DNA from: Fidelibacterota bacterium
Lineage (GTDB): Bacteria; Marinisomatota; Marinisomatia; Marinisomatales; UBA1611
Length of the DNA: 6,205 nucleotides
NCBI GenBank assembly: GCA_002718285.1
Contig: PBAR01000015.1
Location: forward strand, 17,256-23,460
Direction of reading: 5' to 3'
Shown in pieces: positions 1 to 4,385 of the stretch (within the stretch, counting starts at the first letter, position 1; each line of letters starts with the position of its first letter). The position numbers and the translations under genes are program-made. The notes beneath the pieces are model-generated. The model had not been told where the DNA came from. It was given only the letters and a program-made list of their open reading frames with translations, and ran no database searches.

Positions 1-345
1 TTTTTTACTATTTTTAAAATTTTTTCCATCTCCAACCCTTATTATCCAATGTTGGAGTGGTGTTGTATTATCCTTTCTAAGTGTGTCTACAAATGTTGAA
101 ATATGTTCTTGAAATTTATCATAAGATATTTCTGGATTTGTTTTTTCAACACTAGCTATAAATTCATTCAATAGTTGTAATACATCTAATTTAGAATCTA
201 ATTTAGATTCTAATTTAGAATCTAAATTATCTATTTGCAAATCAGATATATGTGATTTAGATTTTTTGGAAAGAGACCCCATTTTAAGAATGGGTTTTTC
301 TTGATCACAAACTATTGAAAATAAATCATAAGTATTTTCATTCAT
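1..345 (-). CDS. Hypothetical protein, N-terminal part (truncated by window edge)
   Basis: An open frame of 115 codons runs from an ATG at 345 to the left edge with no stop, so the C-terminus is missing. I do not recognise the protein with confidence. Residues 1-35 are polar. Residues 39-55 carry a short repeat (LDSKLESKLDSKLD) encoded by a 12-bp tandem repeat and likely helical. Residues 56-95 are amphipathic. The visible end reads HWIIRVGDGKNF, a strand-like run that could open a folded domain continuing outside the window; from memory, VGDGxNFxNS openings occur in uncharacterised large-virus proteins, but I cannot verify this. Sampled GC is about 27-30%, above its AT-richest neighbours. 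An AATTTGAAA core lies 28 bp upstream of the start, which supports this ATG. The coding call is good; the function is unknown. Confidence 0.75.
   Translation of the reverse strand, partial: MNENTYDLFSIVCDQEKPILKMGSLSKKSKSHISDLQIDNLDSKLESKLDSKLDVLQLLNEFIASVEKTNPEISYDKFQEHISTFVDTLRKDNTTPLQHWIIRVGDGKNFKNSKK
184..231 (-). repeat. 12-bp tandem repeat inside the 1-345 gene
   Basis: Just under four copies of a 12-bp unit (plus strand atctaatttaga, with small variants) keep the reading frame and encode LDSK/LESK tetrapeptides. The unit is also nearly self-complementary, so the tract can fold back on itself. It looks like in-frame slippage expansion of a helical linker. Confidence 0.8.
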
Positions 346-372
346 AAAAGTTTAATATATCTTAAAATATAT

Positions 373-386
373 AAATTTTCAAATTA
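373..386 (-). promoter_or_regulatory. Putative promoter core, AATTTGAAA type
   Basis: On the minus strand this reads TAATTTGAAAATTT, 28 bp before the ATG at 345. It matches the core of the element found before four other ORFs in this window but lacks the GCTCTT part. A promoter role is inferred from repeated placement only. Confidence 0.5.
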
Positions 387-391
387 TTTAT

Positions 392-431
392 TATTTAGAA
401 TAAATACTATGTTATAATTATATTCTAAATA
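392..431. terminator. Intergenic hairpin after the 443-892 gene
   Basis: Perfect 11-bp inverted repeat TATTTAGAATA (392-402) / TATTCTAAATA (421-431) with an 18-base loop, starting 11 bases past the minus-strand stop at 443. Mimivirus transcripts are known to end and be polyadenylated at such palindromes, so a 3'-end signal is the likely role. All-A/T stems also arise by chance in DNA this AT-rich. Confidence 0.45.
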
Positions 432-442
432 TTTTTTAAATA

Positions 443-892
443 TTATTTTTTTAAATTTTTAATAATTAATTCTTGCTTTTGTAATTGAATATTTTTTGTA
501 TTTAGTGCTTTTTGATATTTAATTAATTCTTTTGATAATTTATCAATAACATTTTGTTGAGATTTAATTATTTTTTCATTATCTTTTTCCTTATTTTCTT
601 TTTCTTTTTTCTCTTTAATTTTATCTTCATTTATAAAAAATCTACTAGTATAAAAAGTATAATTTTCATCATCTCTATATTTTGTTTTTACAGCCCAAGT
701 TAAATTACCTTTTCTTATAAATATTTTTTCATACCCTTTTTTAACAAATTCACCTCCTAAGTAAAATGATTCTTCATTATCATCATTTAGTGTAATATAT
801 TTAACAATTGTTCCTGGGACAATTGGATATATAATATCTATTTCAATATGATTTTTTAATTCTTTTTTTATAGTTTCAATATTTTGTATCAT
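443..892 (-). CDS. Hypothetical protein: small N-terminal domain plus C-terminal coiled coil
   Basis: This is a 149-residue protein that I cannot assign to a named family. Residues 18-88 look like a compact beta-rich domain, with PGTIVKYI near 26-33, a GGEFVKKG turn at 46-53 and an aromatic LTWAVK strand near 64-69. From about 88 the chain becomes a charged helix, first Lys/Glu-rich (KIKEKKEKENKEKDNEK) and then with heptad-like hydrophobic spacing to residue 149, typical of a coiled coil and so of oligomerisation. There is no signal peptide or membrane segment. The gene is divergent from the 947 gene across a 54-bp gap, and has no AATTTGAAATT element. A strong 3' hairpin follows its stop. Composition and codon use are extremely A/T-biased, like the helicase gene. 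The ORF is very likely real; the role is unknown. Confidence 0.8.
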   Translation of the reverse strand: MIQNIETIKKELKNHIEIDIIYPIVPGTIVKYITLNDDNEESFYLGGEFVKKGYEKIFIRKGNLTWAVKTKYRDDENYTFYTSRFFINEDKIKEKKEKENKEKDNEKIIKSQQNVIDKLSKELIKYQKALNTKNIQLQKQELIIKNLKK

Positions 893-900
893 ATTATTAA

Positions 901-940
901 TATTAATATGATTTTATTTAAATATTAATCCATATTAATA
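901..940. promoter_or_regulatory. Mirrored AT-rich repeat in a divergent promoter gap
   Basis: TATTAATATG (901-910) and CATATTAATA (931-940) form a 10-bp inverted repeat centred between the starts at 892 (-) and 947 (+). Each arm could serve one direction. No copy of the AATTTGAAATT element is present, so this pair probably uses another promoter class. Support is weak because the tract is almost pure A/T. Confidence 0.3.
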
Positions 941-946
941 ATATAA

Positions 947-1300
947 ATGAATATTGAAATTATTAAAGAATTAGTATCTGTATCTAATGAAAAAAAAAAT
1001 ACAATATTATTCTTTTTACAACCAAAAGAACAAAAAAAATTAAAAAATACAGAATTAATTGATAAAAAATCTATTTATTTAGATAATAAAATATATTTAG
1101 TTAAAAAAAATACATTAGAACTAAAATATAATGGTAAATTACAATATTATAAAAATAATAAATTAGGATTACAAATTAATAATAATTATACTATTTATAT
1201 ATCAGATTTAGATAATTATTATATTTTTAGAAACACTATTAAAAAAAATAATCAAACTTTATTTTATCAGAAATTATTAAAACAACTTGAAGATTTATAA
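947..1300 (+). CDS. Hypothetical small Lys/Asn-rich protein
   Basis: A 117-residue protein of unknown function. Residues 1-30 are predicted helical (MNIEIIKELVSVSNEKK then ILFFLQPKE). Residues 40-95 alternate hydrophobic and polar in short strands (SIYLDNKIYLVKK, TLELKYNGKLQYYKNNK, LGLQINNNYTIYISDL), suggesting a small beta sheet. The end is a helical tail rich in Leu and Lys. There is no membrane segment or signal peptide. It starts 54 bp from the divergent 892 gene, and the next gene on the same strand begins 24 bp after its stop. The order of its strands loosely resembles the beta part of the 443-892 protein, but the identity is too low to claim homology. Sampled GC is about 12%, so Lys, Asn and Ile dominate through base composition. 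The ORF is probably real, since it is uninterrupted and neatly packed. Confidence 0.75.
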   Translation: MNIEIIKELVSVSNEKKNTILFFLQPKEQKKLKNTELIDKKSIYLDNKIYLVKKNTLELKYNGKLQYYKNNKLGLQINNNYTIYISDLDNYYIFRNTIKKNNQTLFYQKLLKQLEDL

Positions 1301-1306
1301 AAATAA

Positions 1307-1323
1307 ATATTATGATATAATAT
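1307..1323. terminator. Short hairpin between two same-strand genes
   Basis: ATATTAT (1307-1313) and ATAATAT (1317-1323) pair perfectly around a 3-base GAT loop, filling most of the 24-bp gap between the stop at 1300 and the ATG at 1325. It is positioned as a mimivirus-style 3'-end hairpin, but it is all A/T and could be incidental or part of the next promoter. Confidence 0.35.
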
Positions 1324-1324
1324 A

Positions 1325-1567
1325 ATGGATATTACCATTTTAGATTTTATTTTAATTAATTTTGTATTTTATATAGGTGGAATGGGTACAGGAATAATAA
1401 TTTGCTTAAAAAATAAAGACAAATTATTAGTAAAATCAAGAAGTATTGATGATTTATCTATAGAACAAATTAATAAATATAATCAATCTATGAATCCTCA
1501 ATATACACCCCCTCCTTTAATAGCGTCTGCACCAGATAAAACTCCTATTAAAATAACCTTAGAATAA
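1325..1567 (+). CDS. Small single-pass membrane protein, hypothetical
   Basis: An 80-residue protein. Residues 6-28 form a clear hydrophobic segment (ILDFILINFVFYIGG then MGTGIIICL) containing glycine-rich GGMGTG spacing, which often mediates helix packing in membranes. The segment is followed by positive residues (KNKDKLLVKSR), so by the positive-inside rule the roughly 50-residue tail should face the cytoplasm or virion interior. The tail is polar with a proline-rich patch (QYTPPPL near 60-65). No catalytic motif is visible and I do not recognise a family. Virion or viral-membrane location is a guess from the many small anchored proteins in NCLDV particles. It lies 24 bp after the 947-1300 gene and converges with the 1607-1849 gene across 39 bp. 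Confidence 0.75.
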   Translation: MDITILDFILINFVFYIGGMGTGIIICLKNKDKLLVKSRSIDDLSIEQINKYNQSMNPQYTPPPLIASAPDKTPIKITLE

Positions 1568-1606
1568 AAAAATATCAATTATTATTTATATTCTTTTTAT
1601 TATTTT

Positions 1607-1849
1607 TTATGGAGGATCTCCTTCTGTAAAAATATCCTCCAATACCATGCTTTTCACATAAAACACTTTTTCCAAATCTGGATTTTTGAGATCAGACAAA
1701 TCTTTAGCTCTCAAAATCTTACCCTTTGTGTACTTTTTACTATAATGTGGTACTTTTGTTATCTTCAATTTTCGCAACTTTTTTGAGTCTGACAATTTAT
1801 TTTGCGACTTGTATTTACAACGAACCAAATCGTTAAGCTTAATTTTCAT
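1607..1849 (-). CDS. Small basic hypothetical protein
   Basis: An 80-residue, strongly basic protein of unknown function. The first 45 residues are dense in lysine (KCKYKSQNK-like stretches, KKLRKLKITK, YSKKYTKGK), and the end is acidic with a GDPP terminus. There is no membrane segment. The middle (ILRAKDLSDLKNPDLEKVFYV) looks foldable. The basic charge would suit nucleic-acid binding, but no motif proves that. It is divergent from the 2039 gene and its start lies 46 bp from a full GCTCTT...AATTTGAAATT element on its own strand, so the two genes are probably co-expressed. Sampled GC is about 32%, more than double that of the 947 gene. GGAGGAT/ATCCTCC at 1611-1617 and 1634-1640 form an inverted repeat inside the last codons, possibly a 3'-end structure. 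Confidence 0.75.
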   Translation of the reverse strand: MKIKLNDLVRCKYKSQNKLSDSKKLRKLKITKVPHYSKKYTKGKILRAKDLSDLKNPDLEKVFYVKSMVLEDIFTEGDPP

Positions 1850-1894
1850 TTTGTAAAAGGGTTAGATAATATATATGTGATTTATATACTCCTA

Positions 1895-1923
1895 ATATAA
1901 TTTCAAATTATTTTTTAAAGAGC
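1895..1923 (-). promoter_or_regulatory. Putative promoter element for the 1607-1849 gene
   Basis: On the minus strand it reads GCTCTT, a run of T and A, then TAATTTGAAATTATAT. It is a near mirror image of the element at 1951-1976 that serves the opposite direction. The repeated placement 5' of ORF starts supports a promoter role. It resembles in position, but not in sequence, the mimivirus early signal AAAATTGA. Confidence 0.65.
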
Positions 1924-1940
1924 TCTTTTAAAAAAAGAGC
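1922..1940. promoter_or_regulatory. GCTCTT/AAGAGC hairpin at the centre of the divergent promoter
   Basis: GCTCTTTT (1922-1929) pairs with AAAAGAGC (1933-1940) around a 3-base loop. The second arm can also pair with the next GCTCTT at 1951-1956. Three copies of one 6-mer, in alternating orientation within 36 bp between two divergent genes, suggest a protein-binding site or switchable structure rather than a terminator, as no gene ends here. Confidence 0.5.
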
Positions 1941-1950
1941 AATTTAATCT

Positions 1951-1976
1951 GCTCTTAAAAAAATTTGAAATTATAT
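1951..1976 (+). promoter_or_regulatory. Putative promoter element for the 2039 gene
   Basis: GCTCTT, seven A, then TTTGAAATTATAT. Its first 22 bases are identical to 3678-3699 upstream of the 3755 gene. It lies 62 bp before the ATG at 2039; a 9-bp direct repeat GTATTGTAT (2001-2009, 2012-2020) sits between, perhaps near the transcript start. Confidence 0.7.
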
Positions 1977-2038
1977 TTTTACAAAGTAAAATACTTTTCT
2001 GTATTGTATAAGTATTGTATTCTTTGCACTAGAAAACT

Positions 2039-3061
2039 ATGTCACAGTCTGAAATTAAAAAAATTCTTAATAAGTTTCTGGCAAGTGCCAAAAAAGAAAC
2101 TGGAAAAAACCCTTCTTACAAAGAACTCTATTCATATGTTAAAGAATATTCAAAAGATTTTCCAATCAAAAAGCCAGAAAAATCTGTTAGAAAGAAATCT
2201 ATTAGAAAGAATACAACCGAACCTGGTGGAGAATTTGATGCAAGTCTTTGTCATTGCCGTGTTTGGAACAAGGGATTGGCTAAGCAATGTTCTAATAAAC
2301 CAAAAGAAAATAATATGTGTGGAACTCATATGAATGCAGTTGAAAAAAATGGGGGTTGGTCTCTAGGTCTTTATTGTGAAGAAATTCCAAGAAACCATTT
2401 GTTTGGTTGTGGCCAGCGTAAGGCTGGTGATCAAATTCCTTGGAAAGATATTCGCAAATCTTCTAGTAAGAAAAATTATAATTCAAAGAAAGTAATTGAT
2501 CCAATGGTAGAAGAATGGAAAGATAAATACGAACAAAAATTTGGTGGAAGACCTAGAGGACCTAAGGCAAGTAATATTGAATGGATTCGTTCTAAATTGG
2601 AAAGTTCATCTGAAGAAGAATCTGAATCTTCTGATTCCGATAATGAAGATAATAGTTTTAAAAATGAAGATAATTCTGATGATGATGATGAAGCAAAGAA
2701 TGATGATGATGAATCAAAGAATGATGATGATGATGAATCAAAGAATGATGATGATGATGAAGCCAAGAATGATGATGATGAATCAAAGAATGATAATGAT
2801 GATGATGAATCAAAGAATGATGATGATGATGAAGCAAAGAATGATGATGAATCAAAGAATGATGATGATGATATCCCGGACGGACTTAAGAAGATTAAGT
2901 ATGAAGGAGTTACCTATTTCAAGAGTATTGAAAAGGATGATGGTAAGTATGAGATTACTAATGAAGATGATATTGTTGGTTATATGGATGATGATGATAT
3001 CATTGAATTTGAAGAAGGTTATGATGAAATTCATCAAGACCATGAAGATTACAATCCTTAA
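2039..3061 (+). CDS. Acidic repeat protein with NCLDV-type zinc-binding motif
   Basis: A 340-residue protein in modules. Residues 1-60 are basic and helical (MSQSEIKKIL...). Residues 71-97 hold CHCRVWNKG, QC and CGTH, a Cys/His set (C71, C73, C84, C94, H97) resembling a short motif recurrent in NCLDV proteins and probably binding zinc; C113 and C124 follow. Residues 160-184 hold a block, KDKYEQKFGGRPRGP then KASNIEWI, also present in the 3755 gene product. Residues 190-278 are a Ser/Glu stretch and then Asp-rich repeats. Residues 285-325 (YEGVTYFKSIEKDDGKYEI then VGYMDDDDIIEFE) resemble a C-terminal module common in NCLDV proteins, where it typically reads GVxYL...vG. No enzyme motif is seen. 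The basic head and acidic tail would suit a nucleic-acid or chromatin-type partner, which is inference. Sampled GC is about 25-47%. A promoter element precedes it and a hairpin follows its stop. The module assignments are from memory. Confidence 0.9.
   Translation: MSQSEIKKILNKFLASAKKETGKNPSYKELYSYVKEYSKDFPIKKPEKSVRKKSIRKNTTEPGGEFDASLCHCRVWNKGLAKQCSNKPKENNMCGTHMNAVEKNGGWSLGLYCEEIPRNHLFGCGQRKAGDQIPWKDIRKSSSKKNYNSKKVIDPMVEEWKDKYEQKFGGRPRGPKASNIEWIRSKLESSSEEESESSDSDNEDNSFKNEDNSDDDDEAKNDDDESKNDDDDESKNDDDDEAKNDDDESKNDNDDDESKNDDDDEAKNDDESKNDDDDIPDGLKKIKYEGVTYFKSIEKDDGKYEITNEDDIVGYMDDDDIIEFEEGYDEIHQDHEDYNP
2678..2872 (+). repeat. Asp-rich coding tandem repeat with higher-order period
   Basis: Eight units of 6-9 codons plus a partial one encode (D)DDDE[A/S]KN. 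The A/S position runs A,S,S,A,S,S,A,S, and unit lengths run 8,7,8 / 8,7,9 / 8,6, so the array is built from a three-unit block copied about 2.7 times. GAT-rich slippage plus block duplication explains it. The same GAT runs give long Met-rich and His-rich open frames in other phases, which are by-products. Confidence 0.95.
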
Positions 3062-3064
3062 AAA

Positions 3065-3093
3065 AATTATTTTAAACAAAAAATAAAATAATT
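3065..3093. terminator. Hairpin just after the 2039-3061 gene
   Basis: Perfect 10-bp inverted repeat AATTATTTTA (3065-3074) / TAAAATAATT (3084-3093) with a 9-base A-rich loop, four bases past the stop. The position fits the mimivirus rule of transcript ends at hairpins. It is all A/T, so chance is possible. Confidence 0.5.
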
Positions 3094-3125
3094 ATATTAA
3101 TATTTTTTTTATAACTAATTATATA

Positions 3126-3365
3126 ATGTTTTGCAAACATTCTGAAATATTTGGAAAAGTTAATGAAGGAATACATTCTTATAGAATTTTTAATATAGCA
3201 ATAATAGATGTTATTTTTACATTTATAGGAGCATACTTCTTGAATATATACATATTCACTAAATATCAATATTATCAAGTATTATTAGGATTATTTATAT
3301 TAGGTATTATATTTCATCGTTTATTTTGCGTTAAAACTACTATTGATAAATTACTTTTTAATTAA
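3126..3365 (+). CDS. Conserved NCLDV small membrane protein, two membrane segments
   Basis: A 79-residue protein that I recognise, from memory, as a type of small membrane protein found in mimivirus-like and phycodnavirus genomes. The N-terminus carries CKHSEIFGKVNEGIHSYR (residues 3-20). The first hydrophobic segment is about 21-43 (IFNIAIIDVIFTFIGAYFL), the second about 50-67 (YQVLLGLFILGIIFHR), and the end is HRLFCVKTTIDKLLF. The two conserved ends flanking two helices, with Cys residues at 3 and 68, suggest both termini lie on the same side of the membrane, possibly with a redox or metal role for the cysteines; that is inference. The function of the family is unknown to me; a virion inner-membrane location is plausible. 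It starts 64 bp after the acidic protein gene on the same strand, has no AATTTGAAATT element, and shows the strong A/T bias of the window's other unmarked genes. Confidence 0.85.
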   Translation: MFCKHSEIFGKVNEGIHSYRIFNIAIIDVIFTFIGAYFLNIYIFTKYQYYQVLLGLFILGIIFHRLFCVKTTIDKLLFN

Positions 3366-3370
3366 AAAGA

Positions 3371-3400
3371 GCCCTTTAAATCTAAATAAATTTGAAATTT
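3371..3400 (+). promoter_or_regulatory. Putative promoter element for the broken gene at 3439
   Basis: GCCCTTTAAA followed, after a short A/T spacer, by AAATTTGAAATTT; it lies 38 bp before the ATG at 3439. It begins six bases past the stop of the 3126 gene. It overlaps TGAAATTTCA (3393-3402) and abuts the perfect 12-bp palindrome TTCAGTACTGAA (3399-3410), not seen at the other copies. Confidence 0.6.
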
Positions 3401-3438
3401 CAGTACTGAACTCATACTAACTAACAACACATTAAACA

Positions 3439-3664
3439 ATGTCACGAAGTGATATTACTGCTGAAGATATAATGATTAATTATATTAGATTTCTATTATT
3501 ACAATTTTTTAAAATTTCATTAGAAATAGTAGGAAGTATGATACAAAACAGATAAATTAAAAATAATAAATATATCAGAAGTTCCAGAGAATGGAAAAAA
3601 TATAAAAGGGGTTAGAGTAATTCCAATTAAATATTTTAGTGAATTAGAATTAATAACTAAATAA
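3439..3664 (+). pseudogene. Small gene split by an apparent one-base frameshift
   Basis: This accounts for most of the 389-bp gap between the 3126 and 3755 genes. An ATG at 3439, behind a promoter element, opens a 38-codon frame (MSRSDITAED..., stop at 3553-3555). The next frame, open from 3542 to a TAA at 3662-3664, has no ATG but reads like real protein (KIINISEVPENGKNIKG then VRVIPIKYFSELEL). Removing one A from the A4 run at 3545-3548 joins them into one 74-residue ORF. The first six residues resemble those of the 2039 product (MSQSEI). The rest is unrecognised: residues 13-35 are hydrophobic and the second half is likely mixed strand and helix. It may be a decayed gene, a sequencing or assembly error in a homopolymer, or a programmed +1 shift. 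I favour one of the first two. Its GC is low (about 17% where sampled), unlike the intact genes behind this promoter type. Confidence 0.6.
3538..3555 (+). repeat. Direct repeat, copy 1 (left of the GC-rich gene)
   Basis: ATGATACAAAACAGATAA, matching 4386-4403 at 17 of 18 bases, with A-rich sequence following both. It spans the frameshift point of the broken gene and in phase reads MIQNR-stop, as does copy 2. It could mark a local duplication or the edge of the segment carrying the GC-rich gene; chance is not excluded in such AT-rich DNA. Confidence 0.4.
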
Positions 3665-3677
3665 ACACTTTTAAATT

Positions 3678-3700
3678 GCTCTTAAAAAAATTTGAAATTT
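3678..3700 (+). promoter_or_regulatory. Putative promoter element for the 3755 gene
   Basis: GCTCTT, seven A, then TTTGAAATTT. The first 22 bases match 1951-1972 exactly. It lies 54 bp before the ATG at 3755 and 13 bp after the last stop of the broken gene, in native-looking AT-rich DNA although the gene it precedes is about 50% GC. Confidence 0.7.
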
Positions 3701-3754
3701 TTAGAAAAAAAGTTTATTTAAAAATCTATCTCTATAATTTCTATTAGTACCTGG

Positions 3755-4381
3755 ATGGTTTTCGAGAATGTACCATGGCGAGTGTTTACTATGGTGGCTG
3801 AGATTGAGCATCAGCAAAAAATTATTGTAAATTTTCATTCAAAGTGGTACAAAGCATGCGTAAAGGCAGAACCCCAGCTATGCCACCCAACCGAAGAGAT
3901 GATCGCCCTCAATTGCAAGGAGGCGATTGATGCGGAGAAGCAATTCATTCAGAAATTGAAAGATATGTACCAAGCCCAATACGGGAGGCGCCCCCGAGAG
4001 CCTAACGCAAGCAACATTACATGGCTGATTAATGCACTTCGTATGACGCGGATTGGGCCAAGTGGGGAAGACCAGAAGTGGTTTAAGTTGATGTACCCAG
4101 AAGTATGGCAGTGGTACAATGAGAAGAGCCGCGCAGCTGCTCGCGCTGGTAGACAACTCGCGGAAGTACGACGCAAAGCCCGACACAAATGGAAGATCAA
4201 TACCGAAGCAGCTGTGGCTATACAACGTGCGTGGCTGGCGAAGAAGAAACTTAAGGAACAAGAGGTCGTAGCGGTGTACGTTCCACCGGCGGAAGCGATT
4301 GATACTGAATCAATCGCTTCTGCTCCACTAGCAGAAGCGATTGATACTGAACCAGAACTTAAAGGACAATATGGATTTTAG
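3755..4381 (+). CDS. GC-rich hypothetical protein with IQ-like motif
   Basis: A 208-residue protein of unknown function. Residues 14-75 are mostly helical with Cys and Trp. Residues 69-91 (KDMYQAQYGRRPREP then NASNITWL) match residues 161-183 of the 2039 product at 13 of 23 positions, including G, RPR, P, ASNI and W. Residues 123-150 form a very basic helix (KSRAAARAGRQLAEVRRKAR). Residues 152-165 (AAVAIQRAWLAKKK) look like a degenerate IQ motif, the calmodulin-binding helix type, but lack the usual Arg-Gly after the Trp. The C-terminus repeats EAIDTE. There is no membrane segment or enzyme motif. GC is about 50% in a sampled 60-base row against 8-23% in the rows sampled from the helicase gene next door, with G/C-ending codons, which suggests recent acquisition or different codon selection. 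The start at 3755 is the first ATG behind the promoter; Met13 (3791) is the alternative. It converges with the helicase gene across 60 bp. Confidence 0.85.
   Translation: MVFENVPWRVFTMVAEIEHQQKIIVNFHSKWYKACVKAEPQLCHPTEEMIALNCKEAIDAEKQFIQKLKDMYQAQYGRRPREPNASNITWLINALRMTRIGPSGEDQKWFKLMYPEVWQWYNEKSRAAARAGRQLAEVRRKARHKWKINTEAAVAIQRAWLAKKKLKEQEVVAVYVPPAEAIDTESIASAPLAEAIDTEPELKGQYGF
4292..4351 (+). repeat. Three-armed coding repeat/palindrome near the 3' end of the GC-rich gene
   Basis: GAAGCGATTGATACTGAA occurs directly at 4292-4309 and 4334-4351. Between them lies an inverted copy: TCAATCGCTTCTGCT (4310-4324) pairs perfectly over 15 bp with AGCAGAAGCGATTGA (4330-4344) around a CCACT loop, and its first 11 bases also pair with 4292-4302. 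The tract encodes EAIDTESIASAPLAEAIDTE and ends 30 bases before the stop codon at 4379. Confidence 0.9.
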
Positions 4382-4385
4382 ACCA

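Noticed and set aside
443..1300. The 443-892 and 947-1300 products as divergent paralogues
   Set aside because: Both seem to contain a small beta sheet in similar order, but there is no convincing residue-level match beyond composition.
1965..2333. Plus-strand open frame overlapping the start of the acidic gene
   Set aside because: It begins inside the promoter element, and its sequence is an unstructured shift of the real frame that carries the Cys/His motif.
2678..2872. Regular repeats as a CRISPR array
   Set aside because: Units are contiguous in-frame codon repeats with no unique spacers.
2541..3086. Long overlapping open frames across the acidic gene: Met-rich on plus (2541-3086), Ser-rich and His-rich on minus (2476-2766, 2658-2855), and minus 2852-3079
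   Set aside because: They are out-of-phase readings of the GAT-rich repeat (GAT as ATG, or ATC/CAT on the other strand), which suppresses stops. The frame at 2039 has domain structure, a promoter and a stop followed by a hairpin.
3072..3278. Minus-strand open frame opposite the conserved membrane protein
   Set aside because: The plus strand carries the conserved HSYRIFNIAI/HRLFCV protein; the opposite frame is a hydrophobic shadow.
346..3754. Mimivirus early promoter AAAATTGA or tRNA genes in the gaps
   Set aside because: I found no AAAATTGA at a suitable distance from any start, and no cloverleaf-like sequence in the intergenic stretches.
3878..4261. Minus-strand open frames inside the GC-rich gene (3878-4261, 3949-4200)
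   Set aside because: Higher GC lowers stop frequency in every frame. The plus frame has a promoter, the shared RPRxPxASNI block and an IQ-like helix; the minus frames show nothing recognisable.
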